Shown in pieces: positions 1 through 8,400 of a DNA stretch of 24,499 nucleotides. The stretch spans positions 1 through 24,499 of the forward strand of contig JWZX01003098.1 of NCBI GenBank assembly GCA_001275005.1, given 5' to 3'. Below the pieces are notes generated by a model. It searched no databases. It was not told where the DNA came from and saw only the letters and a list, made by a program, of their open reading frames with translations. Position numbers and translations under genes: made by a program. How positions within the stretch are numbered: position 1 is the first letter of the stretch; every line of letters starts with the position of its first letter. The DNA comes from Chrysochromulina tobinii (taxonomy: Eukaryota; Haptophyta; Prymnesiales; Chrysochromulinaceae).

Positions 1-104
1 ATACATGCAGGATACATCGAAATACATCAGGATACGTATCCGATAGGAAACTACCCCCAAAAATGATAGGAAACCCCACGTGACCCGTGTCCCTCCCGTG
101 TGTG

Positions 105-130
105 TCCCGGCTCCCCCGGCGCTTTTTACC
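105..130 (+). promoter_or_regulatory. C-rich promoter-like element, copy 1
   Basis: TCCCGGCTCCCCCGG followed by CTTTTT lies about 90 nt upstream of the start region of the EF-hand gene. A near-identical sequence occurs at 4023-4050, about 110 nt upstream of the ATG at 4156. Both sit just 5' of plus-strand genes whose starts are preceded by ACA. A shared core-promoter or initiator element is inferred; the sequence shows only the similarity and the matching position. Confidence 0.35.
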
Positions 131-196
131 GTTACCCGGTAGCTTGCGGGTGGTTTCACTTCGCCACGCGGGGCGCTCAAAATATTACGCGACAAT

Positions 197-1075
197 GTGC
201 TGGCCGCCCTCGCTCTCACTTTGGCATTCTATCACCACCCGCTCGCCGCCGTACAATCATCGCATCTAGTCGTCCGTGGCACTCCTGTACAGCTGCGCAC
301 ACCGCCGCCAGATCCGCCACAATCCAGTGGCCTGTTCCGCTCGTTCAGCACAACCGGCTTAGAATTATTCCGAGGGCCGCAGACCGCTCTGCTCTCCGCC
401 TTCAAGGACACACTCAAGGGCTTGTCGCCGATTACGTTCCTCACCGACTGCATGCGGTCGCTCGTGCTCGCGGCAGTCACCATGGAGGCGCTGCAGTTCA
501 CGCTCGTCGCCAGTGCAACATACCTGGCGACACCACTGCCAGCACCACAGCGCCTCGCCGCAGCCGCACAGATCGCGCAGAGGTCGCGTGAGGCAACACG
601 TGGCATGCGCATTCTCGCATGGGCCTATCTCTTTCCGCAGAAGCTCGGCACACTCTTGGCCGTCCCTGCGCAGCAGCGCCGGGCCGTTTTTTTCGTGGCG
701 TTCGTGCGCGCACTCGTACCGCCAGCGGCCGTGCTGGTCGCCATGCGCACGTTGGACGCTTCATTGCTCGCAAGCTCCGGCGCGGCGCCGTTTGTTGGCC
801 TAGCTTGCCTGCTCTTCGATCGCGACGGCGACGGGCGCATTCGGGCCGAGGAGGCGCTCTTTGTGCTCAAAGATGGAGCTGTCCAAATATGGCAATGGAC
901 ACTGCGCACATGGGCGGCGGGCGGCCCGCTGCTTGAGTGGCTGGGCGCCATCGACGACAAGGTCCTGGCGTTCGCGAGACGGGTAGCGGCGGCCGTCGCG
1001 TCGCTCCACCTCGGCGATCGCGCCGTGCTGGTGGCCCAGCTGGTGGAGGCCAAGGCGCGGATGGTTCTCAAATGA
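197..1075 (+). CDS. EF-hand membrane protein, start codon disturbed
   Basis: The frame is open from 143 to the stop at 1073-1075, and reading from 197 gives 292 residues. One canonical EF-hand loop is visible at residues 208-219 (DRDGDGRIRAEE, with Asp at loop positions 1, 3, 5 and Glu at 12), so Ca2+ binding is likely. Hydrophobic stretches at about 1-20, 86-111, 163-183 and 190-207 suggest a signal peptide and membrane segments. The start is odd. The frame has no ATG before 452; codon 197 is GTG, and the well-placed ATG at 195-197 lies in another frame. Deleting one TG from ATGTG would give a clean signal-peptide start (MLAALALTLAF). An unseen 5' exon spliced at the AG at 141-142 is the alternative. 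The rest of the protein matches no family I recognise. Confidence 0.6.
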   Translation: MLAALALTLAFYHHPLAAVQSSHLVVRGTPVQLRTPPPDPPQSSGLFRSFSTTGLELFRGPQTALLSAFKDTLKGLSPITFLTDCMRSLVLAAVTMEALQFTLVASATYLATPLPAPQRLAAAAQIAQRSREATRGMRILAWAYLFPQKLGTLLAVPAQQRRAVFFVAFVRALVPPAAVLVAMRTLDASLLASSGAAPFVGLACLLFDRDGDGRIRAEEALFVLKDGAVQIWQWTLRTWAAGGPLLEWLGAIDDKVLAFARRVAAAVASLHLGDRAVLVAQLVEAKARMVLK

Positions 1076-1234
1076 TCGTTTGCCTTTCGAACATGATTGT
1101 GTGCCTGTTCAGATCCGTAGGCCAATCTCCCTCCCCCCAGTTTTTGTGTCACGCCCTGCGATGACGAGAGCGATTTGGGCCGTGTGATCACTGTGCTGTG
1201 TGAAGTTGCGCGCCGAAGAGGTCGGCGACGCGTT

Positions 1235-1242
1235 GTGTGTGA
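1235..1242 (+). terminator. GTGTGTGA 3'-flank motif (also 3423, 5502, 6924, 11058)
   Basis: GTGTGTGA occurs at 1235-1242, 3423-3430, 5502-5509, 6924-6931 and 11058-11065. Each lies 44-172 nt after the stop codon of a plus-strand gene. U/G-rich elements commonly act downstream of cleavage sites, so a 3'-end-formation role is inferred; it may also be chance in T/G-rich flanks. Confidence 0.35.
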
Positions 1243-1358
1243 ATGTGTCGGTCTCGGTGTGATTTCTAACACGTGGCACACCGGGATGCACTCACCACAG
1301 GGGTTCGTGAAGGTGTGTGCGAGCTCGCTCGTCGACCTCCGAGGAGTGCGGGTCGCTC

Positions 1359-3347
1359 ATGACGGGCAGGCGTGCCTGCTTTCTGCTCTTCGGCCTGGGC
1401 GCTACGCTCGCACAAGATTACCAGTTGCAGTGCAGCAGCATCGTCGATCCGCGCTCGCGAAGCGCGTGCGAGCACCTGGCCGCCCCGGGCAAGCGCGATA
1501 GGCACATGGCTCGAATGGTCAAGTGCGCCAGCAAGTGGAGGACGTTGCCCGAGAGTGCGTATCGCATCTACTTGCTCGGCACATCCGTGGACTACCGAAA
1601 GGCAATCGATCGCGTCTGGGACGAGCGCTGGCCTACGACCGCATCGCTGCAGATTTGTGAGCTGGTTGAGCCGGACCCTGATTTGCCACCGACGTCGAGT
1701 GGCACCAGCGGCACGTGGCTGTTCTTCAAGCTGGGCTCGTTTGATACCACGGGCGGCAGCACGTGGAGCCGCATGATGCTGACGTTGAGCCCCGAGCTCA
1801 CGGCTCGCTTCGAGGACAGCAACGGGGAGCTCAGCATCGGTGACCACATCCTCGGAGCGACTCTGGCCGACGGCGACCTGCTGAACGACCCGCCCCTGCA
1901 CCAGCATCACTTCCACTTCTTCTTCGAGTCGAACCCATGGCGCCAGGTGCTCAACGTGCACGGCGACTCCGAGTGCTTCGGCAACCAGGGCACGTACTGC
2001 CTGCTCAAGGAGTACCCCGAGGGCATCGCCTTCCACACGCGACCCGAGCTCGGCATCGCTGCCGACATGATCGACGTACGCCCCGCGAACGCGGAGCGGC
2101 TCCCCTGGTACGCCTTCGCGGGCATCCAGCTCAGGAGCCCCGGCGCCTCGCGCCAGCCCCTGACGCGACCCATCCGGCAATCGTACATCAACGTCTCCCC
2201 CAACATAGGGATGGAGATCGCCGACGACGTGACCGACGTGTTCCAAACCTTCCAGGCCCACAGCGGCCGGGTGGTCTGGTCCACGGGCGTAATCCCCGAC
2301 ATCGACTACGTCCTCGACGCCTACTTCCATGTCCACCGCGAGATGCTCGAGGACATGTGGATCTTTGAGGGCAGCGGCGCTGAGCTTGGGCTGTGGGAAT
2401 CTCCGTGGGTCGACGCCTTCATGCGAACGCTCGGTCCGGAGCCGCGGGCGGTGGAAAGGCTGGGCGCCGTCGCGGCCGGACGGCAGCACCTGGATCGGCT
2501 TAAGGATCACCTGCGCGCTCGGATCGCTCACCACGGCGCGAAGCTCCTCTGCCGCCATTCGGACTTCGTAGCTCATCGTGATTACGACGTTGGCACCCAG
2601 CCCAAGGGGGAGGTGCAGCCCAAGGGGGAGGTGCAGCCCAGCGCCGGAGGGGCCCCACGATCCATCGGTGACGACGATGCGCATGACTTCATCGGAGGAC
2701 GGGTCATCTGCCCGCTTTCGAAGGCTGGCTTGAAGGGCGACGTGCGCTGGACAGCAGTGGTCTTCCAATCGCCGCAGATCGCAACGGCCCCCGACCCATA
2801 TCCGATGCATGCCTTGGTCAGGGTCTACCACACGACCCGGAGCAACATCAGCGACAAGGATCTCCGCTGGCGCACCCCCCCGTGCAACCTCACCAAGAGA
2901 TGGAGCATCGACGGCCCGTTGAATGCGGGGATCCTCCTATACTCATGCGGAGAGGAGTACTACTTCCCCGTAGACAGCGACTTCCTGTACAACGCGTTCA
3001 ACATCTTCCTGTACCCGCACCTGTCTCTGTTTGGGCTGCGGCTGCTGCACCACTTCGGGCTCTCGGCGGCTGTCAATGTCTTCACGCAGGACAATTCCGG
3101 AGTCCCCGCCAGCGTCCTCTACGGCGGGGCCACCCTCCTGCTCGTGCTGACCCTGTGGGTTTTCTCTGCCATCCTCCGCTGCTGCACCCGGGCCGTCCGC
3201 CATTGCGTACAGCGATCCCAAGTGTCCTGCGAGTACGAGCAAGCGCGGCAAGGAGTGGCCATTAAGCAGAAGTGGGGGGGGCGTGGCTTCTCGAAGATGT
3301 CACCGCCTGAAGTCCGTGCTGTCGTCGATGATGAAGTGCTCGAATGA
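1359..3347 (+). CDS. type I membrane protein with His-rich motifs
   Basis: This is 662 residues from the ATG at 1359. The start was chosen because it opens with a signal peptide (MTGRRACFLLFGLGATLAQ). The large lumenal or extracellular part has a histidine cluster at about 181-186 (HQHHFHF) and an HVH motif at about 324-326, near an acidic/aromatic stretch (EDMWIFEG). One transmembrane segment at about 585-608 is followed by a basic, Cys-containing cytosolic tail. Paired His motifs in a secreted domain recall copper type II monooxygenases of the PHM/DBH type, but I cannot show the full ligand set, so that is only a suggestion. An 18-bp in-frame tandem duplication (QPKGEV twice) lies at 2598-2633. 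No intron is needed. The long opposite-strand frame over it is a GC-driven shadow. Confidence 0.8.
   Translation: MTGRRACFLLFGLGATLAQDYQLQCSSIVDPRSRSACEHLAAPGKRDRHMARMVKCASKWRTLPESAYRIYLLGTSVDYRKAIDRVWDERWPTTASLQICELVEPDPDLPPTSSGTSGTWLFFKLGSFDTTGGSTWSRMMLTLSPELTARFEDSNGELSIGDHILGATLADGDLLNDPPLHQHHFHFFFESNPWRQVLNVHGDSECFGNQGTYCLLKEYPEGIAFHTRPELGIAADMIDVRPANAERLPWYAFAGIQLRSPGASRQPLTRPIRQSYINVSPNIGMEIADDVTDVFQTFQAHSGRVVWSTGVIPDIDYVLDAYFHVHREMLEDMWIFEGSGAELGLWESPWVDAFMRTLGPEPRAVERLGAVAAGRQHLDRLKDHLRARIAHHGAKLLCRHSDFVAHRDYDVGTQPKGEVQPKGEVQPSAGGAPRSIGDDDAHDFIGGRVICPLSKAGLKGDVRWTAVVFQSPQIATAPDPYPMHALVRVYHTTRSNISDKDLRWRTPPCNLTKRWSIDGPLNAGILLYSCGEEYYFPVDSDFLYNAFNIFLYPHLSLFGLRLLHHFGLSAAVNVFTQDNSGVPASVLYGGATLLLVLTLWVFSAILRCCTRAVRHCVQRSQVSCEYEQARQGVAIKQKWGGRGFSKMSPPEVRAVVDDEVLE
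2598..2633 (+). repeat. 18-bp in-frame tandem duplication
   Basis: Two exact 18-bp units encode QPKGEV-QPKGEV, followed by a partial third unit. Each unit contains GAG|GTG, so the duplication creates a pair of AG|GT sites 18 nt apart. That is too short for splicing but resembles the duplicated exon ends seen at real introns in this window. Confidence 0.8.
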
Positions 3348-3609
3348 TGCATCGAAAGCCTCGCCTTCCCTTCGCTTCGTTAGCTTGGGGTGGAGCTGTG
3401 GAGGTGGACCGTCTCCGTGACCGTGTGTGAGCTGTGAGAAGGTGAACAAATCTGAACTTGAACGGGACGCAGTGCGTGCTGCCGGTTGCGCAATCGGTCG
3501 AATTGTCTTCACACAAATCAATATAAACCAAAGCTATGATACTATGTATGATAACCCCTGCGCTGTGCCTTGCGCGGAGCTTATACCTTATAGCTTGCCG
3601 AGCGCTCTC

Positions 3610-3945
3610 TCATTCCAGAAAGAAGCCCACTGACAAAACACGCCACTCAGGCTCACTGCAGTAGGCGATCTCGACGCCGCAGCCCACTGCAACGCTACAT
3701 ATATCAGAGAGGTCCATTTTGCAGGGCGTCGAAGCGCCGTCGCCCACAGAATTAAAAACCAAAAGGCACTCGCCTTCGCGACGATCGACTGTTGGAGACG
3801 GCTTTGCCGCCAGCCTCTCTAGCGCATCTGCAAGATGGGTGTCCCCTCTGGCACGAAGCCTCTGCGCGGTCGTGCGCACGTCGAATGAGGTAGCCGCCTC
3901 GCGCAGAGCGATCTCAATGGCTGCAGCGCCCGATCGCCCCGCCAT
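3610..3945 (-). CDS. small hypothetical protein (111 aa)
   Basis: This is an ATG-initiated frame of 111 residues on the minus strand. It is convergent with the gene ending at 3347 and divergent from the gene starting at 4156. The composition is balanced and globular-looking: an alanine/arginine-rich helical N-terminal half (ALREAATSFDVRTTAQRLR), then a more hydrophobic half with four cysteines. No signal peptide, membrane segment or known motif was seen. The upstream 210 bp would be a bidirectional promoter shared with the plus-strand neighbour. Identity is unknown; a chance open frame in GC-rich DNA is a real alternative. Transcript evidence would decide. Confidence 0.4.
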   Translation of the reverse strand: MAGRSGAAAIEIALREAATSFDVRTTAQRLRARGDTHLADALERLAAKPSPTVDRREGECLLVFNSVGDGASTPCKMDLSDICSVAVGCGVEIAYCSEPEWRVLSVGFFLE

Positions 3946-3974
3946 GCGTGAACGCGCGCACCTGTGAAGTCAAT

Positions 3975-3990
3975 TTTTCCCCTGGGAAAA
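3975..3990. promoter_or_regulatory. inverted repeat in divergent promoter
   Basis: TTTTCCCCTGGGAAAA forms a palindrome with 7-bp arms, placed 30 bp upstream of the minus-strand start at 3945 and about 170 bp upstream of the plus-strand start at 4156. It could bind a dimeric transcription factor; no function is demonstrated. Confidence 0.3.
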
Positions 3991-4022
3991 CTTGCGTTCA
4001 AACTTGTGTTACGGTCGCTGTT

Positions 4023-4050
4023 TCCCGGCTCCCCCCGGTCTTTTTGAACC
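4023..4050 (+). promoter_or_regulatory. C-rich promoter-like element, copy 2
   Basis: TCCCGGCTCCCCCCGG followed by CTTTTT matches 105-130 with small indels. It lies between the divergent starts at 3945 (-) and 4156 (+). Confidence 0.35.
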
Positions 4051-4155
4051 AGTGTCTTTTTCCCGGCACTTTTTCTAGTGAGCTTCCAAACTTGAGCACC
4101 TGCAATGCTCGCTTTCATGAGCAGCTGATCGCGACGCCGGCGGCCTGCGACCACA

Positions 4156-5435
4156 ATGCTCGTGTCGGAAGCCGGCGCACGACCGGTGTCGGCGGACGCG
4201 ACCCTGATCTCACCGCCCCGTGGCTGGCCGGAGACCTTCAACTCGAATGCTACGCTCAAGACCTTCCTCAACAAGACGCTCCAAGGCCGCAAGGTACGGC
4301 TTGTTGGACCAGCGACAGCAGAGGTTGCCTTGGAGGCAACCCTTTCGCCACCGCTCGAGTCGGCCGACTGTGCTTCAGTGGCGGCCCGCGTGTACGCCGA
4401 GCTCAGTTGGCCCGTGCTCGAGGGCGTCGCAGTGTACGAGCTCATAGAGGCACCGGACACCTTTGTGGCCCACCGGCACACGTGGAACCTCCACCCGCGC
4501 AACATCTGGGTCGATCTGGCGGCGCGGCCGCCAAAGCACCCGCAGCTGCTTCTGGTCGAGTGCGACGCCAACGCAGCCTTTGGCCGTTGCAACGACGTAC
4601 TGTCCAGCGCGTCACCAGCGCCACAAGCAGCGCAGCAGCCACCCCCTGAGGCCACGCCACCGTCGCCGCCGCCGCCACCGCCGTCGAGCGAGCCGACCGG
4701 AGCATCTCCGTCTGCTGCCACCGCGCAGCCCGCGCCAGCACGGACCTATGAGCAGATCCTGGCATCGCTGCCGCTCGGTCCGAAGGCCCTTGAGAAACAG
4801 CTGATCAAGGAGGGAGCCCTTCCCAAAAGAGGCAAACCCAAGCGCGACCCGCACAAGGTGATTGGTGTGTTCAAGGCCCAGCCCGACGCGCGCCGCTGGC
4901 CCCCGATGACGACCGAGGTCCGGCTGCGGCTGCGCGCGGACCGGTCGATCGAGCTCGAGGCGAGATGCTGGAGGAAGGGCACAGAGGAAGAGGAGCTGCA
5001 GCGCATGCTGTACGCTCTGGCTGCGTGCCCTCTGCTTGCGCTGTGATTGTGAAGGATTGCAGCTGCTTGCGATTGAGTGTGGCTGATTGCGATCGATTGT
5101 GGCTGATTGCAACGAATTGCAGGTGCGCGTCCGAGTGGTTCGCACCCCTCGAGTACGGCGACCCCGAGGCTGCCCAGCTGCGCGTGCGTGGCAAGCTCAT
5201 CGAGGAGTCGCAGCCGTGCTGGCTCAAGATCGATCACGTCGAGGAGCTTTGCAATGGCGATCGCAAACCACCGCTCACCCAGGCTGAGGTGCGCGCCAAG
5301 TGCGGCGCATCGCTGCTCACGGGCATGGAGATGCACTGGCGCGGCGACACGCAGCTCAACGTGGGCTGGTGGGGACGCAACGAGGGCATCATCTTCCACA
5401 AAGAGGACAATGGCTGGGCCTCAGACTCGGACTGA
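4156..5435 (+). CDS. unknown two-exon protein with proline-rich linker
   Basis: Exon 1 runs 4156 to about 5024 and exon 2 5123-5435, giving about 393 residues. The ATG at 4156 has an ACA context. Exon 1 in frame 1 ends in a stop within a repeat array, while a clearly coding frame resumes at 5124 (CASEWFAPLEYGDPEAAQ), so an intron is required. The acceptor TTGCAG|G at 5121-5122 is clear and needs a phase-2 donor; 5025 (GTGCCC) is my choice, with 5010 and 5043 as alternatives. The N-terminal half includes a conserved-looking HRHTWNLHPRNIWVDLA segment. A Pro/Ala/Ser linker at about 153-195 separates it from a basic segment (KRGKPKRDPHK) and a C-terminal part rich in Trp and acidic residues. No signal peptide or membrane segment was seen. 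I do not recognise the family. Confidence 0.7.
5025..5122 (+). other. intron with decamer array (gene at 4156)
   Basis: The intron is about 98 nt. From 5041 to 5120 it is built of eight imperfect decamers, most ending in TTGC or TTGT; the best units read GGCTGATTGC (5081 and 5101). The array runs straight into the acceptor AG. The donor is uncertain (5010, 5025 or 5043 all keep the frame). CTGAT matches the yUnAy branch-point pattern, so the array offers several candidate branch points. Confidence 0.75.
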
Positions 5436-5536
5436 ACGTTGCTTTCAGCTTTCGTTTCAAATAGTTTTCACAAACTCGGTGTTTACACTCACACGAGCGA
5501 TGTGTGTGAACAGCCCAAACCGATTTCGTCATCGAC

Positions 5537-6880
5537 ATGGTGGGAGGACGGGTCGTGCTGCTCACGAGCGCTGCGGCGCTCGTAACCTCGCTGGTTGCCT
5601 TGCTGCGCCGACGGAAGCGGTCTCGCGATCCTGCACCTTCCGAGGAGGGCTGCACCCATGTGTCTCTCGACTCGACGTCACTCGATGAGGACACGGACAG
5701 GAGCCTCGCCTCGCGGATGCGCTACCATGTCAGCAAGGGACTGTGCACCCGCGAGGAGTGCGGCGCCTTCCTGGCGAGTGTGTGCCGGTTCACCGACGTG
5801 GAGAGCATCATTCAAGAGGATCTCGTCGTGCAGTTCCTGTCGAGTGACGCGCGAGCCTGCAAGGACGAGGCGATCAAACTCGTGTGCAATCGGGTGTGTG
5901 CCGAGGCGGAGCGGCTCTATGGCTGCCGCATGGTGGTGGCGACCGATTGGGCCGTCAAGTCTCTCGGCTTCCACACCACCTACCACCAGGACGAGTACGC
6001 CTACTGCACAGACCGCTCGTCGTACACGGCATGGATCCTTCTCGACCGCACCGCCCTCGCAAAGTCCGCAGGGCTCGACATCGTGAGCTTTGAGGCGAAC
6101 AGGGCGCTGTATGCGGACGTGTTCCGGCGCTTCGACAGCCGCTGCCTGCTCGTGCGCGATGCGGTCTTCAGCTTCTTTGCGCCGCCGCCGCCGCCCTTGC
6201 CGCCGCTGCGCGCGCGGCTGCATGCCTTGATGCAGTCGGTGCGCAGCGCGCTCACGGTGGCGCTTGGCACGTGGCTCGAGTGGCGCTTCGAGCGGCTTCG
6301 ATACGCGGCGCGCGCGCCGGAGGATCATCTGCGCGAGCAACTGAGCGCTCTCCGCGGCCTCACGCCCACGCCGTCCGCCGCGCAGCCGTACGCGAGGTAC
6401 GATGGCTCCCTAGTGGTGGATCGTCTCGAGCATCTCGAGGCCGGAGATTTCGTCATCTTCAACAGCGGCCTTTTCCACAGCTCGTCGAACCCGGCGGCGC
6501 GCGAGCCCTCTGCGTACAAGTTTTACTACAAGATGCACCTCGTGGACGCCGACGCCACGCTCACCACGGCGCCCATCGACGACTACGGCGCCTCCTCGTT
6601 CACGACCCTCCGAGCGGGTGACCGGCTCGGCGCGTGGGAATCTCCCGCGCGCCAAATGATCGTGAGGGAGCGCCGCCCGACGTCCTTCGCGCGCGTGTGC
6701 GCCATCAAGGGCACGCGAGATCGCTCCGAGCTGCCAGGCGCGCGCATCGTGCACCGGCACGGCAGTTCCGCTCCCGAGAGTCCGTTACTCGTCCGGAGCC
6801 CTGGCCCGCCCACGCCGTCCCTGGACGCTGGCTTTGAGATTGTGCGCCAGCCCAAGTGGTACGAGCAGCCCTTCCGATGA
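5537..6880 (+). CDS. membrane-anchored 2OG-Fe(II) dioxygenase-like protein
   Basis: This is 447 residues from the ATG at 5537. An N-terminal hydrophobic segment (residues 5-23) followed by RRRKR suggests a signal anchor. Residues 150-152 are HQD within a TTYHQDEYAY context, fitting the HxD iron ligands. GDFVIFNSGLFHSS at 303-316 supplies the distal His (314), and Lys at about 328-332 (AYKFYYK) could bind 2-oxoglutarate. This arrangement is typical of phytanoyl-CoA dioxygenase or prolyl-hydroxylase-like double-stranded beta-helix enzymes. The spacing between the ligands is long because of a polyproline insert (216-223) and a basic helical region. The substrate cannot be told from the sequence. 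The gene starts 101 bp after the preceding gene's stop and has no intron. Family assignment is by motif only. Confidence 0.75.
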   Translation: MVGGRVVLLTSAAALVTSLVALLRRRKRSRDPAPSEEGCTHVSLDSTSLDEDTDRSLASRMRYHVSKGLCTREECGAFLASVCRFTDVESIIQEDLVVQFLSSDARACKDEAIKLVCNRVCAEAERLYGCRMVVATDWAVKSLGFHTTYHQDEYAYCTDRSSYTAWILLDRTALAKSAGLDIVSFEANRALYADVFRRFDSRCLLVRDAVFSFFAPPPPPLPPLRARLHALMQSVRSALTVALGTWLEWRFERLRYAARAPEDHLREQLSALRGLTPTPSAAQPYARYDGSLVVDRLEHLEAGDFVIFNSGLFHSSSNPAAREPSAYKFYYKMHLVDADATLTTAPIDDYGASSFTTLRAGDRLGAWESPARQMIVRERRPTSFARVCAIKGTRDRSELPGARIVHRHGSSAPESPLLVRSPGPPTPSLDAGFEIVRQPKWYEQPFR

Positions 6881-7324
6881 GATGTTCAATCAACTGGGTG
6901 GCGTGCTTTGACGAAATTGCGCCGTGTGTGATATTCCACGTCGTGTGTAAATCTGTGAGTGTGAGATCGCTTCACCGGATGGCGGGATGGCGCTCAGGAT
7001 GGCGCGGGGCCGTGCAGTCTGCAGAGAGTCCGTCGGTCGCGCTGAGCAAAGTAACCCGAAACCACAACGAAAGCGAAGCAAGGAAGAAGTTGCCAAGGCA
7101 ATGGTCAGGCCAAGCCCAACGCCCAAGCAATTGAGCCCAAGGAAGAACGCCAAGCTTGGTCAGGCCAAGGAAGAACGCCAAGACAAATACTTACATTTCC
7201 GTTTGGGATTTCGGCGCTCGCACGGTCGCGACGCGGGGCGTCGGGGTTCTTCCCCGCGGGTGAGAGCAGGGATCGGTGTGAAGATTCTCGTGTTTGGTGT
7301 GTTTTGAATGCTACTCGCGCGACC
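6881..7324. other. intergenic region with short repeats
   Basis: This is 444 bp between two plus-strand genes. It holds GTGTGTGA at 6924-6931 and a TGTAA-containing T-rich stretch near 6945, plausibly the 3' end of the upstream gene. It also has three GGATGGCG copies around 6977-7005 and an exact 18-nt direct repeat (CCAAGGAAGAACGCCAAG) at 7137-7154 and 7165-7182. No gene was seen. Confidence 0.5.
7137..7182 (+). repeat. 18-nt direct repeat upstream of HPP gene
   Basis: CCAAGGAAGAACGCCAAG occurs at 7137-7154 and 7165-7182, with a related TGGTCAGGCCAA preceding the second copy and also near 7103. It lies 140-190 bp before the HPP-gene ATG, so it may be promoter or 5' UTR sequence. Confidence 0.7.
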
Positions 7325-8254
7325 ATGCTTCCCCAGATCTTGCTGCGACATCGCTTCAAGGTGGCCGGCGCGGTCACCATCGGCCTCGGTAGTGCCGCCT
7401 ACTACCACCGTGGACGTACGGTATCCTCGACTACGGATGTAACGTCGCCGGCTGGATTGGTAGGGCAGGTCAGCCGGGCGCTTGATGTGCAACTGCTACC
7501 GGAACCCGGTCCAGCTGCAGCGGATGCAGCCTTGGCTAGCATGGGCCTATTCGGTGCCATCGCCTGCATCGGAGTGCTGGAGGCCTTGACAGGATTGCCG
7601 CTCTTCGCTCCGCCGATGATGGCCAGTGGGATCATCTTTTTCGTCGGACAATCGCCACCGCATCCCAAGGGCTTCTTCTCCGGAACGCTGTGCTCAGCGA
7701 CGCTGTCGCTCGGCGCGCTCGCGCTGCTGTCGCCGATTCTGACGCCCGTCGCCGCCCAAGGCGCGGCCGCCGGCGTCCTGCTTGCGTGGTACAAGAGCAC
7801 AGGCGCGAGCTTCCCTCCAGCGGCTGTGCTCGCTGGCGTGCTGCTGACTGCGACGACGACATCGCTCAAAGGCGCGGGAGCATCGTCCTTGAAGCACGCT
7901 CAGGTCACCGTGCGCTACCTCGCCTTCCCGTGGCTCGCCGGCCACGCGATTCTTTACGGGTGGGCATGCGCTGTCTCGGATCTGCGCAGCCGCGTGCGTG
8001 TGCTCGTCACGCAGCGCAATTTGCTTGCCCTCAAGGGCCACCCTGACGAAGTGCTCAAGGAGCTCTTCATACGATTCGACACGTCCGGCGACGGCGCGCT
8101 CGACGCCGATGAGCTCAAGGTGGCGCTCCGGAGCGCGCTCGGCGTCGATCTCTCGCTCAGCGACTGTGAACGACTGATTGGCGCCGCCGATCGGGACGGG
8201 AACGGCGTCGTCGATTTTGAGGAGTTCTGCGCGATCTGCAGGGGCATGCTTTGA
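7325..8254 (+). CDS. HPP-family membrane protein fused to EF-hand pair
   Basis: This is 309 residues from the first in-frame ATG at 7325. The start (MLPQILLRHRFKVAGAV) could be an organelle-targeting leader or signal anchor. Residues about 73-187 are a multi-helix hydrophobic region with HPP-family features: FAPPMMASG followed by SPPHPKG (about 110-116), then TGASFPPAAVLAG near 160-172. The C-terminal region has two canonical EF-hand loops at 252-263 (DTSGDGALDADE) and 289-300 (DRDGNGVVDFEE). HPP proteins are known as nitrite transporters of cyanobacteria and chloroplasts; nitrite transport here is inference, as the strict HPP motif is altered. The fusion suggests Ca2+-controlled transport. 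The EF-hands are certain, the HPP assignment less so. Confidence 0.75.
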   Translation: MLPQILLRHRFKVAGAVTIGLGSAAYYHRGRTVSSTTDVTSPAGLVGQVSRALDVQLLPEPGPAAADAALASMGLFGAIACIGVLEALTGLPLFAPPMMASGIIFFVGQSPPHPKGFFSGTLCSATLSLGALALLSPILTPVAAQGAAAGVLLAWYKSTGASFPPAAVLAGVLLTATTTSLKGAGASSLKHAQVTVRYLAFPWLAGHAILYGWACAVSDLRSRVRVLVTQRNLLALKGHPDEVLKELFIRFDTSGDGALDADELKVALRSALGVDLSLSDCERLIGAADRDGNGVVDFEEFCAICRGML

Positions 8255-8400
8255 TGTTCTGTGAGTAGTGTCGCTGGCGAGCGGGCGAGCGGTGGAAACT
8301 TTGCTTTCCTTTCTTGGTAGAAAACTTAGTTTGGATCTCGCGCGGGCACACACCCCGACCTTCGAAAAGAACACGAAGGACACGAAGCACAGCAGGAGAC

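Noticed and set aside
1266-2831. 521-codon open frame on the minus strand
   Set aside because: It lies antisense to a well-formed signal-peptide/membrane protein; it has no domain and is explained by GC-rich third positions keeping the opposite frame open.
3819-4721. 300-codon minus-strand frame
   Set aside because: It overlaps the start and first exon of the gene at 4156 and the adjacent promoter; low-complexity Ser/Gly/Ala composition.
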